Origin: Nocardiopsis sp. FIRDI 009
GTDB taxonomy: Bacteria; Actinomycetota; Actinomycetes; Streptosporangiales; Streptosporangiaceae
Assembly (NCBI RefSeq): GCF_003386285.1
Contig: NZ_QPNC01000011.1
Coordinates: 140,465-204,464, forward strand
Reading direction: 5' to 3'
DNA length: 64,000 bases
In this document: positions 1-10,258 of the stretch, piece after piece
Numbering within the stretch: the first letter of the stretch is position 1
Layout: each line of letters opens with the position of its first letter
Made by a program: the position numbers and the translations under genes
The notes under the pieces: generated by a model
Database searches by the model: none
Told to the model about the DNA's origin: nothing
Seen by the model: the letters and a program-made list of their open reading frames with translations, nothing else

Positions 1-735
1 CTGGACGCCCTGCTCATCGCCGGCGTGGAGCTCGACGACCTGCCCGACCCCGACGCCGCCCGCGCCGCCCTGGCCCGGGTGCCGTTCGTGGTCAGCCTCG
101 AACTGCGGGCCAGCGACGTCACCGACCGCGCCGACGTGGTGCTGCCGGTGGCCGCGGTCGCCGAGAAGTCCGGCACCTTCGTCAACTGGGAGGGCCGCCA
201 CCGGCCCTTCGGCGACGCGCTCAAGGTGCCCGGCGCCCTGTCCGACCTGCGGGTGCTGGCGGCGATCGCCGACCGGATGGACGTCCACCTCGGTCTGCCC
301 GACGCCGCGACCGCCTACCGCGAACTGCTCGAACTCGGGCTGTGGACCGGCGAGCGCGCCGACGGCCCGTCGGCGCGCCCCGAACCGGTCCCCGACACCG
401 GCCCGGGGCAGGCGGTCCTGTCGACCTGGCGCCAGCTGCTCGGCACCGGCCGGATGGAGGACGGCGAGCCGTTCCTCGCCGGGACCGCCCGCGCGCCCCG
501 CGCCTACCTGTCCAAGGCCACGGCCGACGAGGTCGGCGTCCCCGACGGCGGAGCGCTCCGCGTCACCGGGACCCGCGGCTCCGTGACCGTTCCCGTCGTC
601 GTCACCGACATCGCCGACCGGGTCGTCTGGCTGCCCGCCAACGCCCGCGGCTGCGACGTCCCGCGTGACCTCGCCGGCGGCGCGGGCGAGACGGTCATCC
701 TGGCCACCGCCACCGACTCCGGGAGGCAGCAGTGA
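1..735 (+). CDS. nuoG: NADH-quinone oxidoreductase subunit G, C-terminal part (5' end outside window)
   Basis: Only the last 244 codons are present; the reading frame is open from base 1, so the gene begins upstream. NuoG is the largest peripheral-arm subunit of respiratory complex I and carries iron-sulfur clusters in its N-terminal part, which is not in the window. What is visible is the molybdopterin-oxidoreductase-like C-terminal region: a segment containing [20 protein letters not shown], typical of NuoG, and then a beta-rich domain. The TGA stop overlaps the GTG start of nuoH, so the two are translationally coupled. Identity rests on this motif and on the nuoH-N genes that follow in the standard order. 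Confidence 0.9.
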   Translation: MDALLIAGVELDDLPDPDAARAALARVPFVVSLELRASDVTDRADVVLPVAAVAEKSGTFVNWEGRHRPFGDALKVPGALSDLRVLAAIADRMDVHLGLPDAATAYRELLELGLWTGERADGPSARPEPVPDTGPGQAVLSTWRQLLGTGRMEDGEPFLAGTARAPRAYLSKATADEVGVPDGGALRVTGTRGSVTVPVVVTDIADRVVWLPANARGCDVPRDLAGGAGETVILATATDSGRQQ

Positions 736-2102
736 CCCCCGCCGCCCTCGATCCGCACGCGGCCCAGCTGGCCTCGGAGGCCACCCTGGACGCCTTCGGT
801 CAGGATCCGTGGTGGATCACCACGATCAAGGCCGTGGCGATCTTCGTCTTCCTCATGCTGTGCGTGCTGATGATGATCATGGCCGACCGCAAGGTCATGG
901 GCCGGATGCAGCAGCGCCACGGCCCCAACCGGATGGGCCCCTTCGGCCTGCTCCAGTCCCTGTTCGACGGGATCAAGCTCTCCCTCAAGGAGGACCTGAT
1001 CCCGCGCGGGGTGGACCGGTTCGTCTACATCGCCGCGCCGATGATCGCGGCCGTGCCCGCCTTCATCGCCTTCTCCGTCATCCCGGTCGGCCCCGAGGTG
1101 AACCTGTTCGGCGTCACCACGCCGCTCCAGCTCACCGACCTGCCGATCGCCGCGCTGGTGGTCCTGGCCACCGCCGCCCTGGGGGTGTACGGGTTCGTGC
1201 TCGGCGGCTGGGCCTCCCAGTCCCCCTACGCCCTGCTCGGCGGTCTGCGGGCCTCGGCGCAGGTGATCAGCTACGAGATCGCGATGGGCATGTCGTTCGT
1301 GGCGGTCTTCATCATGTCCGGGACGCTCACCACGTCCGGGATCGTCGAGTCCCAGCGCGGCCTGTGGTTCGCGGTGCTGCTCCTGCCGTCGTTCCTGGTC
1401 TACCTGGTGACGATGATCGGCGAGACCAACCGGCTCCCGTTCGACCTCGCCGAGGGCGAGGGGGAGATCGTCGGCGGCTTCATGACCGAGTACGGGTCCA
1501 TGAAGTTCACGATGTTCTTCCTCGCGGAGTACGTGAACATGTGCACGGTCGCGGCGGTGTCCGTGACGCTCTTCCTCGGCGGCTGGCTCGCCCCGCCCGG
1601 GGTGTCCGCGGTCCTGCCCGGCGCCAACGAGGGCTGGTGGCCCGCCCTGTGGTGGCTGCTCAAGTTCGTGTGCGTGATGTTCCTGTTCATCTGGGCGCGC
1701 GGCAGCCTGCCCCGGGTCCGCTACGACCAGCTGATGAAGTTCGGCTGGAAGGTGCTCATCCCGGTCCAGCTCGTGTGGATCACCGCGGTCGCCGTCGTGC
1801 GGATGCTCGTCATCGACGGCGCCTCCCCGGTGGTCGTCGGCGCCGTCGTGGCGGCGTTCACCGCGGCCACGCTCGCCGCGTTCTGGGCCTGGGTGCGGTA
1901 CGTGCGCCGGGAGCGCGCGATCGAGGCCCGCGAGCGCGCCGAGAACGCGCGCCGCGCCCACGGGGACCCGTCCTTCGGCGGGTTCCCGGTCCCCCCGAGC
2001 ACCGCCGCGCACTACGGCAGCAGCGTGCTCGCCGAACCCCCGCGGACGGCCGCGGCCGTCGCCGGACGCAACGACAAGCGTGAGGAGGTCAGCGGTGCTT
2101 GA
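732..2102 (+). CDS. nuoH: NADH-quinone oxidoreductase subunit H
   Basis: NuoH is the membrane subunit that links the peripheral arm of complex I to the proton-pumping arm and helps form the quinone site. The 456-residue product has about eight to nine hydrophobic segments. It shows the family landmarks [20 protein letters not shown] near residue 55 and [20 protein letters not shown] near residue 235. A charged, Arg/Glu-rich C-terminal tail of about 70 residues extends past the last membrane segment, as is common in actinomycetes. The GTG start overlaps the nuoG stop, and the stop lies inside the start region of nuoI. This is a confident family assignment. Confidence 0.96.
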   Translation: MTPAALDPHAAQLASEATLDAFGQDPWWITTIKAVAIFVFLMLCVLMMIMADRKVMGRMQQRHGPNRMGPFGLLQSLFDGIKLSLKEDLIPRGVDRFVYIAAPMIAAVPAFIAFSVIPVGPEVNLFGVTTPLQLTDLPIAALVVLATAALGVYGFVLGGWASQSPYALLGGLRASAQVISYEIAMGMSFVAVFIMSGTLTTSGIVESQRGLWFAVLLLPSFLVYLVTMIGETNRLPFDLAEGEGEIVGGFMTEYGSMKFTMFFLAEYVNMCTVAAVSVTLFLGGWLAPPGVSAVLPGANEGWWPALWWLLKFVCVMFLFIWARGSLPRVRYDQLMKFGWKVLIPVQLVWITAVAVVRMLVIDGASPVVVGAVVAAFTAATLAAFWAWVRYVRRERAIEARERAENARRAHGDPSFGGFPVPPSTAAHYGSSVLAEPPRTAAAVAGRNDKREEVSGA

Positions 2103-2634
2103 GTGGCTCAACCCGGTCAAGGGTTTCGGCGTCACCTTCCACACCATGTTCACCAGGGTGCCGACGGTCGAGTACCCCGAGGTCAAGCGCCCCACGGCGC
2201 CACGCTTCCACGGTCGGCACCAGCTCAACAGGTGGGCCGACGGTCTGGAGAAGTGCATCGGGTGCGAACTGTGCGCCTGGGCCTGCCCGGCCGACGCCAT
2301 CTACGTGGAGGCCGGCGACAACAGCGAGGACGAGCGGTACTCGCCCGGCGAACGGTACGGGCGCGTCTACCAGATCAACTACCTGCGCTGCATCCTGTGC
2401 GGGCTGTGCGTGGAGGCATGTCCGACCCGCGCGCTGACCATGACCAACGAGTACGAGCTGGCCGACGACAGCAGGCAGAGCCTGATCTGGACCAAGGAAC
2501 AGCTGCTCGCCCCGCTGAAGGAGGGCATGGAGCCGCCGCCGCACCCGATGCGGCTCGGCGAGACCGAGGAGGAGTACTACGCGACCGGTCGCGGCCAGCA
2601 CGGGTCGCAGGAGACGACGGAGGCGGTACGTTGA
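2095..2634 (+). CDS. nuoI: NADH-quinone oxidoreductase subunit I (2x 4Fe-4S ferredoxin-like)
   Basis: NuoI carries clusters N6a and N6b, which pass electrons towards the quinone site. Both 4Fe-4S motifs are intact: [12 protein letters not shown] and [12 protein letters not shown], each followed by hydrophobic sequence. I place the start at GTG 2095 ([11 protein letters not shown]), with GAGGAGG at 2082-2088 at good spacing. An in-frame GTG at 2080 would add five residues with no better ribosome site. The product is 179 residues, a normal length. The gene overlaps the end of nuoH by 8 bp and its TGA overlaps the TTG start of nuoJ. Confidence 0.96.
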   Translation: MLEWLNPVKGFGVTFHTMFTRVPTVEYPEVKRPTAPRFHGRHQLNRWADGLEKCIGCELCAWACPADAIYVEAGDNSEDERYSPGERYGRVYQINYLRCILCGLCVEACPTRALTMTNEYELADDSRQSLIWTKEQLLAPLKEGMEPPPHPMRLGETEEEYYATGRGQHGSQETTEAVR

Positions 2635-3587
2635 CCCCCGCCACCGTCGCCGCCTCGGCCCCCGCCCTCGCGGCCCCCATCGGCGGCGGGGAGGCCAGCG
2701 CCTTCTGGGTCCTGGGCACCCTGGTCGTCCTGGGCGCCCTGGGCGTGGTCTTCTCCCGCAAGGCCGTCCACTCGGCCATGTCGATGGCCCTGGCCATGGT
2801 CGGGCTGGCCGTCTTCTACGGCATCAACGAGGCGCCGTTCCTCATGGTCGTCCAGATCGTCGTCTACACCGGCGCGGTCCTGATGCTGTTCCTGTTCGTG
2901 CTCATGCTCATCGGCGTCAGCTCGGCCGACTCGCTCACCGAGACGCTCGGCGGGCAGCGCGTCCTCACCGCCGTCGTCGCGCTGTGCTTCGTCGGCGCCC
3001 TGGCCACCGGGATCACCCGCATCGTCGTGGGCGACCCGGTCGGCATCGCCGGGGGAGCGGCCGCCGCCGGGGGCAGCATCCCGTGGATCGCCAACGAGCT
3101 GCTGCTGCGCTACGTGGTCGCCTTCGAGGCCACCGGGGCACTGCTCATCACCGCGGTCCTGGGCGCGCTGGTCCTGGCGCACACCGCCCGGACGAAGAAG
3201 CGCCGCACCCAGCGGGAGATCTCCGAGGACCGGATCCGCGGCGACCACCCGACGCCGCTGCCCGGCCCCGGCACCTACGCCCGGCACAACGCGATCGACA
3301 TGCCCGCGCTGCTGCCGGACGGCACGGTCTCCCAACTCTCCCTCAACCCCGTCCTCGCCGCGCGCGACCCGCAGCTCCAGTCGGGCGTGCCGAGCGACTT
3401 CCGGGCGGGACGGCCGCCGCTTCCGGGCGGGGCGTCGGACTCGGCCCGCTCCAAGGAGGGCGAGCCGACGGAGCGGCGCGTCAACGGCTCCGCCGCGGCC
3501 CCCGACGGCCCGGACGCCACCGAGGACGGGTCGGACGGCGACCACAACGGCAACGGGCAGGAGGTCGAGTCCTCGTGGACCCGATGA
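2631..3587 (+). CDS. nuoJ: NADH-quinone oxidoreductase subunit J
   Basis: NuoJ is an antiporter-arm membrane subunit of complex I. The start is TTG at 2631, which overlaps the nuoI stop (TTGA) and gives [16 protein letters not shown]. The first ~185 residues contain about five membrane helices, with the family segment [20 protein letters not shown] in the third. A long hydrophilic tail of about 130 residues follows, rich in Pro, Gly, Asp and Glu, longer than in enterobacterial NuoJ. The open frame extends upstream through nuoI, but that stretch is only the out-of-frame shadow of nuoI. The stop overlaps the nuoK start region. Confidence 0.94.
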   Translation: MTPATVAASAPALAAPIGGGEASAFWVLGTLVVLGALGVVFSRKAVHSAMSMALAMVGLAVFYGINEAPFLMVVQIVVYTGAVLMLFLFVLMLIGVSSADSLTETLGGQRVLTAVVALCFVGALATGITRIVVGDPVGIAGGAAAAGGSIPWIANELLLRYVVAFEATGALLITAVLGALVLAHTARTKKRRTQREISEDRIRGDHPTPLPGPGTYARHNAIDMPALLPDGTVSQLSLNPVLAARDPQLQSGVPSDFRAGRPPLPGGASDSARSKEGEPTERRVNGSAAAPDGPDATEDGSDGDHNGNGQEVESSWTR

Positions 3588-3874
3588 ACTACATCGTCCT
3601 GGCTTCGCTGATCTTCACCATCGGCGCCGTCGGAGTCCTCCTCCGACGCAACGCGATCATCGTCTTCATGTGCGTGGAGCTCATGCTCAACGCCTGCAAC
3701 CTGGCGTTCGTCGCGTTCGCCCGGATGCACGGGGACATCGAGGGGCAGGTCATCGCCTTCTTCGTGATGGTCGTCGCCGCCGCCGAGGTGGTCGTCGGGC
3801 TGGCGATCATCATGCAGATCTTCCGAACCCGCAGGTCGGCGTCGCTCGATGACGCGAACCTGCTCAAGCACTAG
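3575..3874 (+). CDS. nuoK: NADH-quinone oxidoreductase subunit K
   Basis: NuoK is a three-helix membrane subunit related to MrpC antiporter subunits. The product is 99 residues starting [20 protein letters not shown]. It contains [16 protein letters not shown], including the conserved membrane glutamates needed for proton translocation. I choose GTG 3575 over ATG 3584 because AGGAGG at 3559-3564 is then about 10 nt upstream and the length matches Streptomyces NuoK. It overlaps the 3' end of nuoJ by 13 bp. Confidence 0.95.
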   Translation: MDPMNYIVLASLIFTIGAVGVLLRRNAIIVFMCVELMLNACNLAFVAFARMHGDIEGQVIAFFVMVVAAAEVVVGLAIIMQIFRTRRSASLDDANLLKH

Positions 3875-3882
3875 AAGGCGAC

Positions 3883-5832
3883 GTGGCAGTGACATCTCAC
3901 GCATACCTCGCCGCCGAACCCGCGGTGGCGGCCGCGGCCGACAGCCCGCTGCTGTCGTACGCCTGGCTGCTGATCGCCCTGCCCCTGGCGGGCGCGGCGA
4001 TCCTCCTGCTGGGCGGGCGGCGCACCAACGCCTGGGGGCACTGGCTGGCCGTGGCCCTGCCGGTGGCGTCCTTCGCCTGGGCGGTCCTCATCCTGTTCGA
4101 CCTGCTCGGCCGGGCCGCCGACGCCCGGGCCGTGTCGGTCCCGGTCTACGAGTGGTTCGCCGCGGGCGGCGTGTCGGCACGGGTCAACCTGCTGGTCGAC
4201 CCCCTGTCGATCACGTTCGTCCTGCTGATCACGTTCGTCGGCTCGCTGATCCACATCTACTCGGTCGGCTACATGGCCGAGGACCCCGACCGGCGGCGGT
4301 TCTTCGCCTACCTCAACCTGTTCGTGGCCGCCATGCTCGTGCTGGTGCTCGCGGACAACTTCGTGCTGCTCTTCCTCGGCTGGGAGGGCGTGGGCCTGGC
4401 GTCCTACCTGCTCATCGGGTTCTGGCAGTACAAGCCGAGCGCGGCCACCGCCGCCAAGAAGGCGTTCCTGATCAACCGGGTCGGCGACGTCGGCCTGCTC
4501 GTGGCGATCATGATCATGTACACCGCCCTGGGCGCGGTCGGCTTCAGCGACGTGTTCGCCCAGGTGCCCGGGGTGAGCGACGGCCTGCTGCTGGCGATCG
4601 GCCTCCTGCTGCTGCTGGGCGCGTGCGGCAAGTCCGCGCAGCTTCCGCTCCAGGCGTGGTTGCTCGACGCGATGGAGGGCCCGACCCCGGTGTCGGCGCT
4701 CATCCACGCGGCGACGATGGTCACCGCCGGTGTGTACCTGGTGGTGCGCGCCGGACCGATCTACGAGGGCGCGCCCGTCGCCCAGACCGCCGTCGCGGTG
4801 GTCGGCGCCGCGACGATGATCGCGGGCGGGATCATCGCCTCGGCCAAGGACGACATCAAGAAGTCCCTGGCCGGGTCGACGATGAGCCAGATCGGGATGA
4901 TGGTCCTGGCCGCCGGGCTCGGACCGGTCGGCTACGTGGCCGCCATCGCCCACCTGGTCACGCACGGCTTCTTCAAGGCCGGGCTGTTCCTGGGCGCCGG
5001 GTCGGTCATGCACGCCATGAACGACGGCGTGGACATGCGCCGGTACGGCGGACTGGGCCGGGTCATGCCGGTCACCTTCGCCACCTTCGGCCTCGGCTAC
5101 CTCGCCATCATCGGCGTTCCGCTGCTGTCCGGCTGGTGGACCAAGGAGAGCATCATCTCCGCGGCCTTCGACCTCGGCGGCACGCAGGGAACGGTGCTCG
5201 GCGCCGCCGTCATCGTCGGCGCGGGCCTGACCGCCTTCTACATGTCGCGGATGGTCTTCATGACCTTCCTCGGCCAGAAGCGGTGGGACGAGGGGGTGCA
5301 CCCGCACGAGTCTCCGCGCGTGATGACCGCGCCGATGGTCGTGCTGGCGATCGGCTCCACCGCGCTGGGCGCCTTCCTGATGTTCGGCGACCGGTTCGCG
5401 GGCTTCCTCGCCCCGGCCGTGGCCGCCGAGCCGCACCACTTCGACGTGGCGCACGCCCTCACCTCCCCCTACGGCCTGGCCGCCCTGGGCGCGCTCGTGC
5501 TCGGTGTGGCGGCGGCCTGGGCGGTGTACCTGCGCAGGCCGGTCGCGCGGACCGCGCCCGCCGGCAACCTCGTCACCGTCGCGGCCAGCAGGGAGCTGTA
5601 CGGCAACGAGATCAACGAGGAGCTGTTCATGAAGCCCGGACAGATCCTCACCAAGGCCCTGGTCGTGGTCGAGGACAAGGTCATCGACGCGGCGGTGGAC
5701 GGGCTCGGCATGGGTGTGCGCGACTCCTCCCGCGGGCTGGGCCGGGCCCAGACTGGGTTCGCCCGCACGTACGCGCTCACCATGCTCTTCGGCGCCGTGA
5801 TCGTCGCCGCGACGCTGGTTGTGAGGTTGTAG
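3883..5832 (+). CDS. nuoL: NADH-quinone oxidoreductase subunit L
   Basis: NuoL is the distal antiporter-like subunit of complex I with a long lateral helix. The 649-residue protein has many membrane helices and the expected motifs: FLGWEGVGLASYLLIGFW, then KKAFLINRVGDVG, then MEGPTPVSALIHAATMVTAG. It starts at GTG 3883, 8 bp after nuoK, with AAGG just upstream. The C-terminal region around residues 560-649 corresponds to the lateral helix and final membrane segment. It sits in the standard order between nuoK and nuoM. Confidence 0.96.
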   Translation: MAVTSHAYLAAEPAVAAAADSPLLSYAWLLIALPLAGAAILLLGGRRTNAWGHWLAVALPVASFAWAVLILFDLLGRAADARAVSVPVYEWFAAGGVSARVNLLVDPLSITFVLLITFVGSLIHIYSVGYMAEDPDRRRFFAYLNLFVAAMLVLVLADNFVLLFLGWEGVGLASYLLIGFWQYKPSAATAAKKAFLINRVGDVGLLVAIMIMYTALGAVGFSDVFAQVPGVSDGLLLAIGLLLLLGACGKSAQLPLQAWLLDAMEGPTPVSALIHAATMVTAGVYLVVRAGPIYEGAPVAQTAVAVVGAATMIAGGIIASAKDDIKKSLAGSTMSQIGMMVLAAGLGPVGYVAAIAHLVTHGFFKAGLFLGAGSVMHAMNDGVDMRRYGGLGRVMPVTFATFGLGYLAIIGVPLLSGWWTKESIISAAFDLGGTQGTVLGAAVIVGAGLTAFYMSRMVFMTFLGQKRWDEGVHPHESPRVMTAPMVVLAIGSTALGAFLMFGDRFAGFLAPAVAAEPHHFDVAHALTSPYGLAALGALVLGVAAAWAVYLRRPVARTAPAGNLVTVAASRELYGNEINEELFMKPGQILTKALVVVEDKVIDAAVDGLGMGVRDSSRGLGRAQTGFARTYALTMLFGAVIVAATLVVRL

Positions 5833-5835
5833 ACA

Positions 5836-7371
5836 ATGATCCCCTGGCTCACCATCGCGATCGCGCTCCCCGCGGTCGGCGCGGTCGTCCTCTGGGCGAC
5901 CCCGCGCGGCTCGGCCGAGGCCGCCAAACGCATCGCCCTGGGCTTCTCCCTGGGCACGCTGCTCGTCATCGCGGCGATGGCGCTGCGCTTCGACGTCTCC
6001 GCCGCGGGACGGTTCCAGTTCGAGGAGGTGTACCCGTGGATCCCCTACTTCGGGGTCCACTACGCGGTCGGCGTCGACGGCGTCGCGCTCGCGCTCATCC
6101 TGATGTCGGCGGTCCTCGTGCCGCTGGTCGTGCTGGCGGCGTGGAACGAACACGACGACCGCGAGGACGGCGGGCGCGCCTACCTCGCCCTCGTCCTGGT
6201 GCTGGAGGCGATGATGGTCGGCGTCTTCGCCGCCACCGACGTCTTCCTGTTCTACGTCTTCTTCGAGGCGATGCTCATCCCGGTCTACTTCATGATCGGG
6301 CGGTACGGGCGCGGCGACGAGCGGTCGCGCGCAGCCGTGAAGTTCCTGCTGTACAGCCTCGCGGGCGGCCTGGTCATGCTGGTCGCGGTGATCGGCGTGT
6401 ACGTGTACGGCGGCACCTTCCTGTGGACCGACCTGGTCGCGGACGGCGGCCCGCTGCGGGCGGTCTCGCCCGAGGTCGCGCGGTGGCTGTTCCTCGGCTT
6501 CTTCATCGCCTTCGCGATCAAGGCGCCGATGTGGCCCGTGCACACCTGGCTGCCGTCGGCGGCCGGGGCGTCGCGGCCCGGCACGGCGGTCCTGCTGGTC
6601 GGTGTGCTGGACAAGGTCGGCACCTACGGGATGCTCCGGTACTGCATGGAGCTGTTCCCCGGGGCGATCTCGTGGTTCGTGTGGCCGGTGGTCGGCCTGA
6701 GCCTGGTGAGCATCGTCTACGGGGCGATCCTCGCCATCGGCCAGACCGACATGATGCGCCTGGTCGCCTACACGTCCGTGTCCCACTTCGGCTTCATCAC
6801 CCTGGGCATCTTCGCCCTGACCCAGGAGGGGCAGGCGGGCGCCGCCCTGTACATGGTCAACCACGGGTTCGCGACGGGGGCGCTGTTCCTCATCGTGGGC
6901 TTCCTCATCGCCCGCCGCGGCTCGGCGCTCATCGCCGACTACGGCGGTGTGCAGAAGATCGCCCCCAAGCTCGCCGGGACCTTCCTGGTCGTGGGACTGG
7001 CCGGGCTCGCGCTGCCCGGCCTCGCCCCGTTCGTCAGCGAGTTCCTGGTGTTCGTCGGGGTGTACGAGTTCAACGCGGTCCCGGCGGTCCTGGCCACGGC
7101 CGGCGTCGTCCTGGCCGCGCTCTACATCCTGTGGATGTACCAGCGCACCATGACCGGCCCGGTCCCGGAGAAGCTGTCCGGACTGCGTGACCTGTCCGGG
7201 CGCGAGGCATGGGCGGTCAGCCCGCTGGTCGCCCTCATCATCGCGTTCGGCGTCTACCCGCAGCCGCTGCTGGACGTGATCAACCCCGCCGTCGAACGCA
7301 CCGTCGACGAGGACACCTCCGAGGTCGGCGCGGTCGCCGACGGCGGCGCACAGGAAGGAGACGAGGAGTGA
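5836..7371 (+). CDS. nuoM: NADH-quinone oxidoreductase subunit M
   Basis: NuoM is an antiporter-like proton-pumping subunit. The 511-residue product shows FYVFFEAMLIPVYFMIGRYG, with the key helix-5 glutamate, and AFAIKAPMWPVHTWLPSAA, with the helix-7 lysine. About 14 hydrophobic segments are visible. The ATG start lies 3 bp after the nuoL stop, and the TGA overlaps the GTG of nuoN. In the helix-7 loop the usual HxxAPT/GS variant reads PSAAGASRPGTAVLL, which is within family variation. Confidence 0.96.
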   Translation: MIPWLTIAIALPAVGAVVLWATPRGSAEAAKRIALGFSLGTLLVIAAMALRFDVSAAGRFQFEEVYPWIPYFGVHYAVGVDGVALALILMSAVLVPLVVLAAWNEHDDREDGGRAYLALVLVLEAMMVGVFAATDVFLFYVFFEAMLIPVYFMIGRYGRGDERSRAAVKFLLYSLAGGLVMLVAVIGVYVYGGTFLWTDLVADGGPLRAVSPEVARWLFLGFFIAFAIKAPMWPVHTWLPSAAGASRPGTAVLLVGVLDKVGTYGMLRYCMELFPGAISWFVWPVVGLSLVSIVYGAILAIGQTDMMRLVAYTSVSHFGFITLGIFALTQEGQAGAALYMVNHGFATGALFLIVGFLIARRGSALIADYGGVQKIAPKLAGTFLVVGLAGLALPGLAPFVSEFLVFVGVYEFNAVPAVLATAGVVLAALYILWMYQRTMTGPVPEKLSGLRDLSGREAWAVSPLVALIIAFGVYPQPLLDVINPAVERTVDEDTSEVGAVADGGAQEGDEE

Positions 7372-9032
7372 TCCCCCTCATCCCCGCCGAGGCGGTGGAG
7401 CCGACGCTCCCCGGACTCACCGAGGCGGCACCGGAACTGGACTGGTGGCTGTTCGCGCCGCTGCTGACCGTGTTCGCGGCGGGTGTGCTCGCCGTGCTGT
7501 TCGAGGCGTTCGTGCCCGGCGCGCGACGCCGGGGGCTCCAGCTCGGGCTCGCCGTCGTCGCCCTGCTCACCACGTTCGTCCTGCTGCTCGTCCAGATGGG
7601 CACCGTCCCGGAGGAGGGCGCGCTGCTGGCCGCCGGGGTGCTGGCCGTGGACCGGACGGTCCTGTTCTTCCAGGGCACGATCACGGTCCTGGCACTGGTC
7701 AGCCTCATGCTCATCGCCGAGCGCCGGCACGGCCGCGACGCCTTCGCCGCCCAGGCGGCCACGGTGCCCGGCAGCGAGGAGGAGCGCGCCCACATCATGG
7801 CGGGCTCCCAGCACACCGAGGTCTACCCGCTGGTGCTGTTCGCGGTGCTGGGGATGCTCATGTTCCCGGCGTCCAACGACTTCCTCACCATGTTCATCGC
7901 CCTGGAGGTGATGAGCCTGCCGCTGTACCTGATGTGCGGACTGGCCCGCCGTCGCCGCCTCTTCTCGCAGGAGGCCGCGGTCAAGTACTTCCTGCTGGGC
8001 GCGTTCGCCTCGGCGTTCTTCCTGTTCGGCATCGCGATGGTCTACGGGTACGCGGGCTCGGTGAACTTCGCCGACGTGCGCGCCGCCGTGGAGAGCGGGG
8101 GCGCGGCGATCTTCGAGGGCGGCGACGGACGTCCGCTGCTGCTCATGGGGATCGGTCTGGTCGGGGTCGGCCTGCTGTTCAAGGTCGGCGCGGTGCCCTT
8201 CCACAACTGGAAGCCGGACGTCTACCAGGGCGCCCCGACGCCGATCACCGCGCTCATGGCCTCGTGCACCCTGGTCGCCGCGTTCGGCGCGCTGCTGCGG
8301 GTGTTCTTCGTCCCGTTCGGCGGTTCGGCGGACGTGTGGGAGCCCATGCTGTGGACGGTGGCGATTCTCACGATGGTCGCTGCCGCGGTCATCGCGGTGA
8401 CCCAGCGGGACGTCAAGCGGCTGCTCGCCTACTCGTCGGTGGTGCACGCCGGGTTCGTGCTCACCGCGGTCGTCGCCAACAGCGTCGAGGGGCTCGCTGG
8501 CGCCATGTTCTACCTGGCCGCCTACGGCTTCACCACGCTGGGCGCCTTCGCCGTGGTGACGCTGGTGCGCACCCGCGACGGGAGTCAGGAACTGGGCGAC
8601 CTCGACCGCTGGGCGGGGCTGGGGCGGCGCTCCCCGGCGCTGGCCGGATCACTGGGCCTGTTCCTGCTCGCCTTCGCCGGGATCCCGCTCACGAGCGGGT
8701 TCATCGGCAAGTTCGCCGTGTTCGAGGCGGCCCTGGCGGCGGGCGCCGCGCCGCTCGTGGTCGTGGGTGTCCTCAGCAGCGCCGTCACCGCGTTCTTCTA
8801 CGTCCGGATCATCGTCGTGATGTTCTTCCGGGACCCGGAGGGGGAGGGCCCGAGCGTCGCTCCGGCCGGGGTGCTCACGGGCGGGGTGATCGCCCTGGGG
8901 GTGGCCGCCACGTTGCTCCTGGGTGTCCTCCCGGGGCCGCTGCTGGAGAATCTCCTGCCGGCCACGGAACCGGGTTCGCAGCCCGCCACGGTGACGGTGT
9001 ACCAGGTCACGGCGGATATCGGCACCGGCTGA
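7368..9032 (+). CDS. nuoN: NADH-quinone oxidoreductase subunit N
   Basis: NuoN is the antiporter-like subunit that contacts NuoM and NuoK. The product is 554 residues from the GTG at 7368, which overlaps the nuoM stop (GTGA), with AAGGAGACGAGGA just upstream. Family segments visible are ALEVMSLPLYLMCGLARRR, KVGAVPFHNWKPDVYQGAPT and LLAYSSVVHAGF. The longer open frame that starts near 7209 is the shadow of nuoM. This is the last gene of the nuo operon in the standard nuoA-N order. Confidence 0.96.
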   Translation: MIPLIPAEAVEPTLPGLTEAAPELDWWLFAPLLTVFAAGVLAVLFEAFVPGARRRGLQLGLAVVALLTTFVLLLVQMGTVPEEGALLAAGVLAVDRTVLFFQGTITVLALVSLMLIAERRHGRDAFAAQAATVPGSEEERAHIMAGSQHTEVYPLVLFAVLGMLMFPASNDFLTMFIALEVMSLPLYLMCGLARRRRLFSQEAAVKYFLLGAFASAFFLFGIAMVYGYAGSVNFADVRAAVESGGAAIFEGGDGRPLLLMGIGLVGVGLLFKVGAVPFHNWKPDVYQGAPTPITALMASCTLVAAFGALLRVFFVPFGGSADVWEPMLWTVAILTMVAAAVIAVTQRDVKRLLAYSSVVHAGFVLTAVVANSVEGLAGAMFYLAAYGFTTLGAFAVVTLVRTRDGSQELGDLDRWAGLGRRSPALAGSLGLFLLAFAGIPLTSGFIGKFAVFEAALAAGAAPLVVVGVLSSAVTAFFYVRIIVVMFFRDPEGEGPSVAPAGVLTGGVIALGVAATLLLGVLPGPLLENLLPATEPGSQPATVTVYQVTADIGTG

Positions 9033-9109
9033 CCGGCTACCCGGGTGTGGCTTTGGCTCTGCAATCCGGGTCGGATACCGTGGCAAGTCGGATCATGTTC
9101 ATGTGCTGA

Positions 9110-9150
9110 GCGCGCGGTGGGTCCTCCGCCCCGGAGGACCACCCGCGCGC
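9110..9150 (+). terminator. Large imperfect hairpin after nuoN
   Basis: Arms at 9110-9128 and 9132-9150 pair over 19 bp with one swapped pair, around a 3-nt loop. There is no T-tract. It lies between the nuoN stop and the ribosome site of the polyprenyl synthase. It could end nuo transcription or be a leader structure of the next gene; I cannot separate the two. Confidence 0.5.
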
Positions 9151-9174
9151 CCTCTCGACAGGTGGAGCTTTACG

Positions 9175-10179
9175 GTGAGCGGTGCTGTCCCGAGCGGGTT
9201 TCTCGCTCTGCCGAGAGTCGACCCGACACTCGCCCGGGAGATCCAGGCCGGCCTGGACGAGGTCGAGGACCTGCTCAGGTCGACGGTGGAGTCCAGCAAC
9301 CCCATGCTGACGGAGGCCGCCTCCCACCTGATCACCGCCGGGGGCAAGCGGTTCCGCGCCACGCTCGTGCTGCTCGCCGCGCGCTTCGGCGACCCGTCGG
9401 TGCCCGACCTCATCCCGGCCGCCGCCGTGGTGGAGCTGACCCACATGGCGACCCTGTACCACGACGACGTCATGGACGAGGCGGAGCTGCGGCGCGGCGA
9501 GCCCAGCGCCAACCAGCGCTGGGGCAACAACATCGCCATCCTCACCGGCGACTACGTGTTCGCCAAGGCATCGGAGCTGCTCGCCGACCTGGGCGCCGAG
9601 GCGGTCCGGTTGCAGGCGGCCACGTTCGGCCGCCTCGTCCAGGGGCAGATCCTGGAGACGTCCGGGCCGCTGGAGGGCGCCGACCCGCTGGAGCACTACC
9701 TCCGGGTGATCAGCGACAAGACCGCGTCGCTCATCGCGTCCTCGGCCGAGTTCGGCGGCATGTTCGGCAAGGTCGACCCGGAGCTCGTGGGCACGCTCAC
9801 CCGGGCCAGCGACGCGATCGGGATGGCCTTCCAGATCTCCGACGACCTGCTCGACGTCGCCAGCGAGACCGCCGACTCCGGTAAGACCCCCGGCACGGAC
9901 CTGCGGGAGGGTGTGCTCACCCTGCCGATGTTCTACGCGCTGCGGTCGACCGCCCCGGAGGACGAACGGCTGCGGTCGCTGCTGGGCCGCCCCCTGGGCG
10001 ATGAGGAGGCCGAGGAGGCCCTCGCCCTGCTGCGCCGCCACCCGGCGATGGGCGAGGCCGAGGCGACGCTGAACCGCTGGGCCGACCTGGCGCGGTCCGA
10101 GCTGGCCACGCTGCCCGAGGGCCCGGCGCGCGGCGCCTTCGAGGCCCTGTGCGACTACGTGGTGCGCCGCTCCGGCTGA
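9175..10179 (+). CDS. Long-chain polyprenyl diphosphate synthase (trans-isoprenyl diphosphate synthase)
   Basis: This enzyme condenses isopentenyl diphosphate units onto an allylic primer and probably makes the menaquinone side chain, an inference from its place right after the nuo operon. Both aspartate-rich motifs are present: DDVMD (in YHDDVMDEAELRRG) and DDLLD (in FQISDDLLDVASE). GGKRFR, which binds pyrophosphate, lies near residue 53. I choose GTG 9175 (SGAVPSGFLALPR) because GGTGGAG lies about 8 nt upstream; this gives 334 residues, normal for hepta- to decaprenyl synthases. An upstream in-frame start at 9103 falls inside the hairpin. Chain length cannot be read from sequence. Confidence 0.92.
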   Translation: MSGAVPSGFLALPRVDPTLAREIQAGLDEVEDLLRSTVESSNPMLTEAASHLITAGGKRFRATLVLLAARFGDPSVPDLIPAAAVVELTHMATLYHDDVMDEAELRRGEPSANQRWGNNIAILTGDYVFAKASELLADLGAEAVRLQAATFGRLVQGQILETSGPLEGADPLEHYLRVISDKTASLIASSAEFGGMFGKVDPELVGTLTRASDAIGMAFQISDDLLDVASETADSGKTPGTDLREGVLTLPMFYALRSTAPEDERLRSLLGRPLGDEEAEEALALLRRHPAMGEAEATLNRWADLARSELATLPEGPARGAFEALCDYVVRRSG

Positions 10180-10203
10180 CCCCCCGGACGGACACGGAAC
10201 CAC

Positions 10204-10240
10204 GACGGCCCCGCCGCCCGGTCCGGGGGGCGGGGCCGTC
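10204..10240. terminator. Bidirectional terminator between convergent genes
   Basis: A perfect 12-bp GC-rich stem, 10204-10215 with 10229-10240, lies between the end of the polyprenyl synthase (+) and the end of the secreted-protein gene (-). Both transcripts run into it. Confidence 0.75.
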
Positions 10241-10258
10241 GACCTCGTTCGGGAGGGG

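Noticed and set aside
504..2300. Very long open frame on the minus strand over nuoG-nuoI
   Set aside because: It is a His/Arg/Glu-rich antisense shadow produced by high GC content and lies opposite conserved nuo genes.
3849..7190. 1113-codon open frame on the plus strand over nuoL-nuoM
   Set aside because: Arg/Gly/Pro-rich out-of-frame shadow; nuoL and nuoM are in the correct frames with clear motifs.
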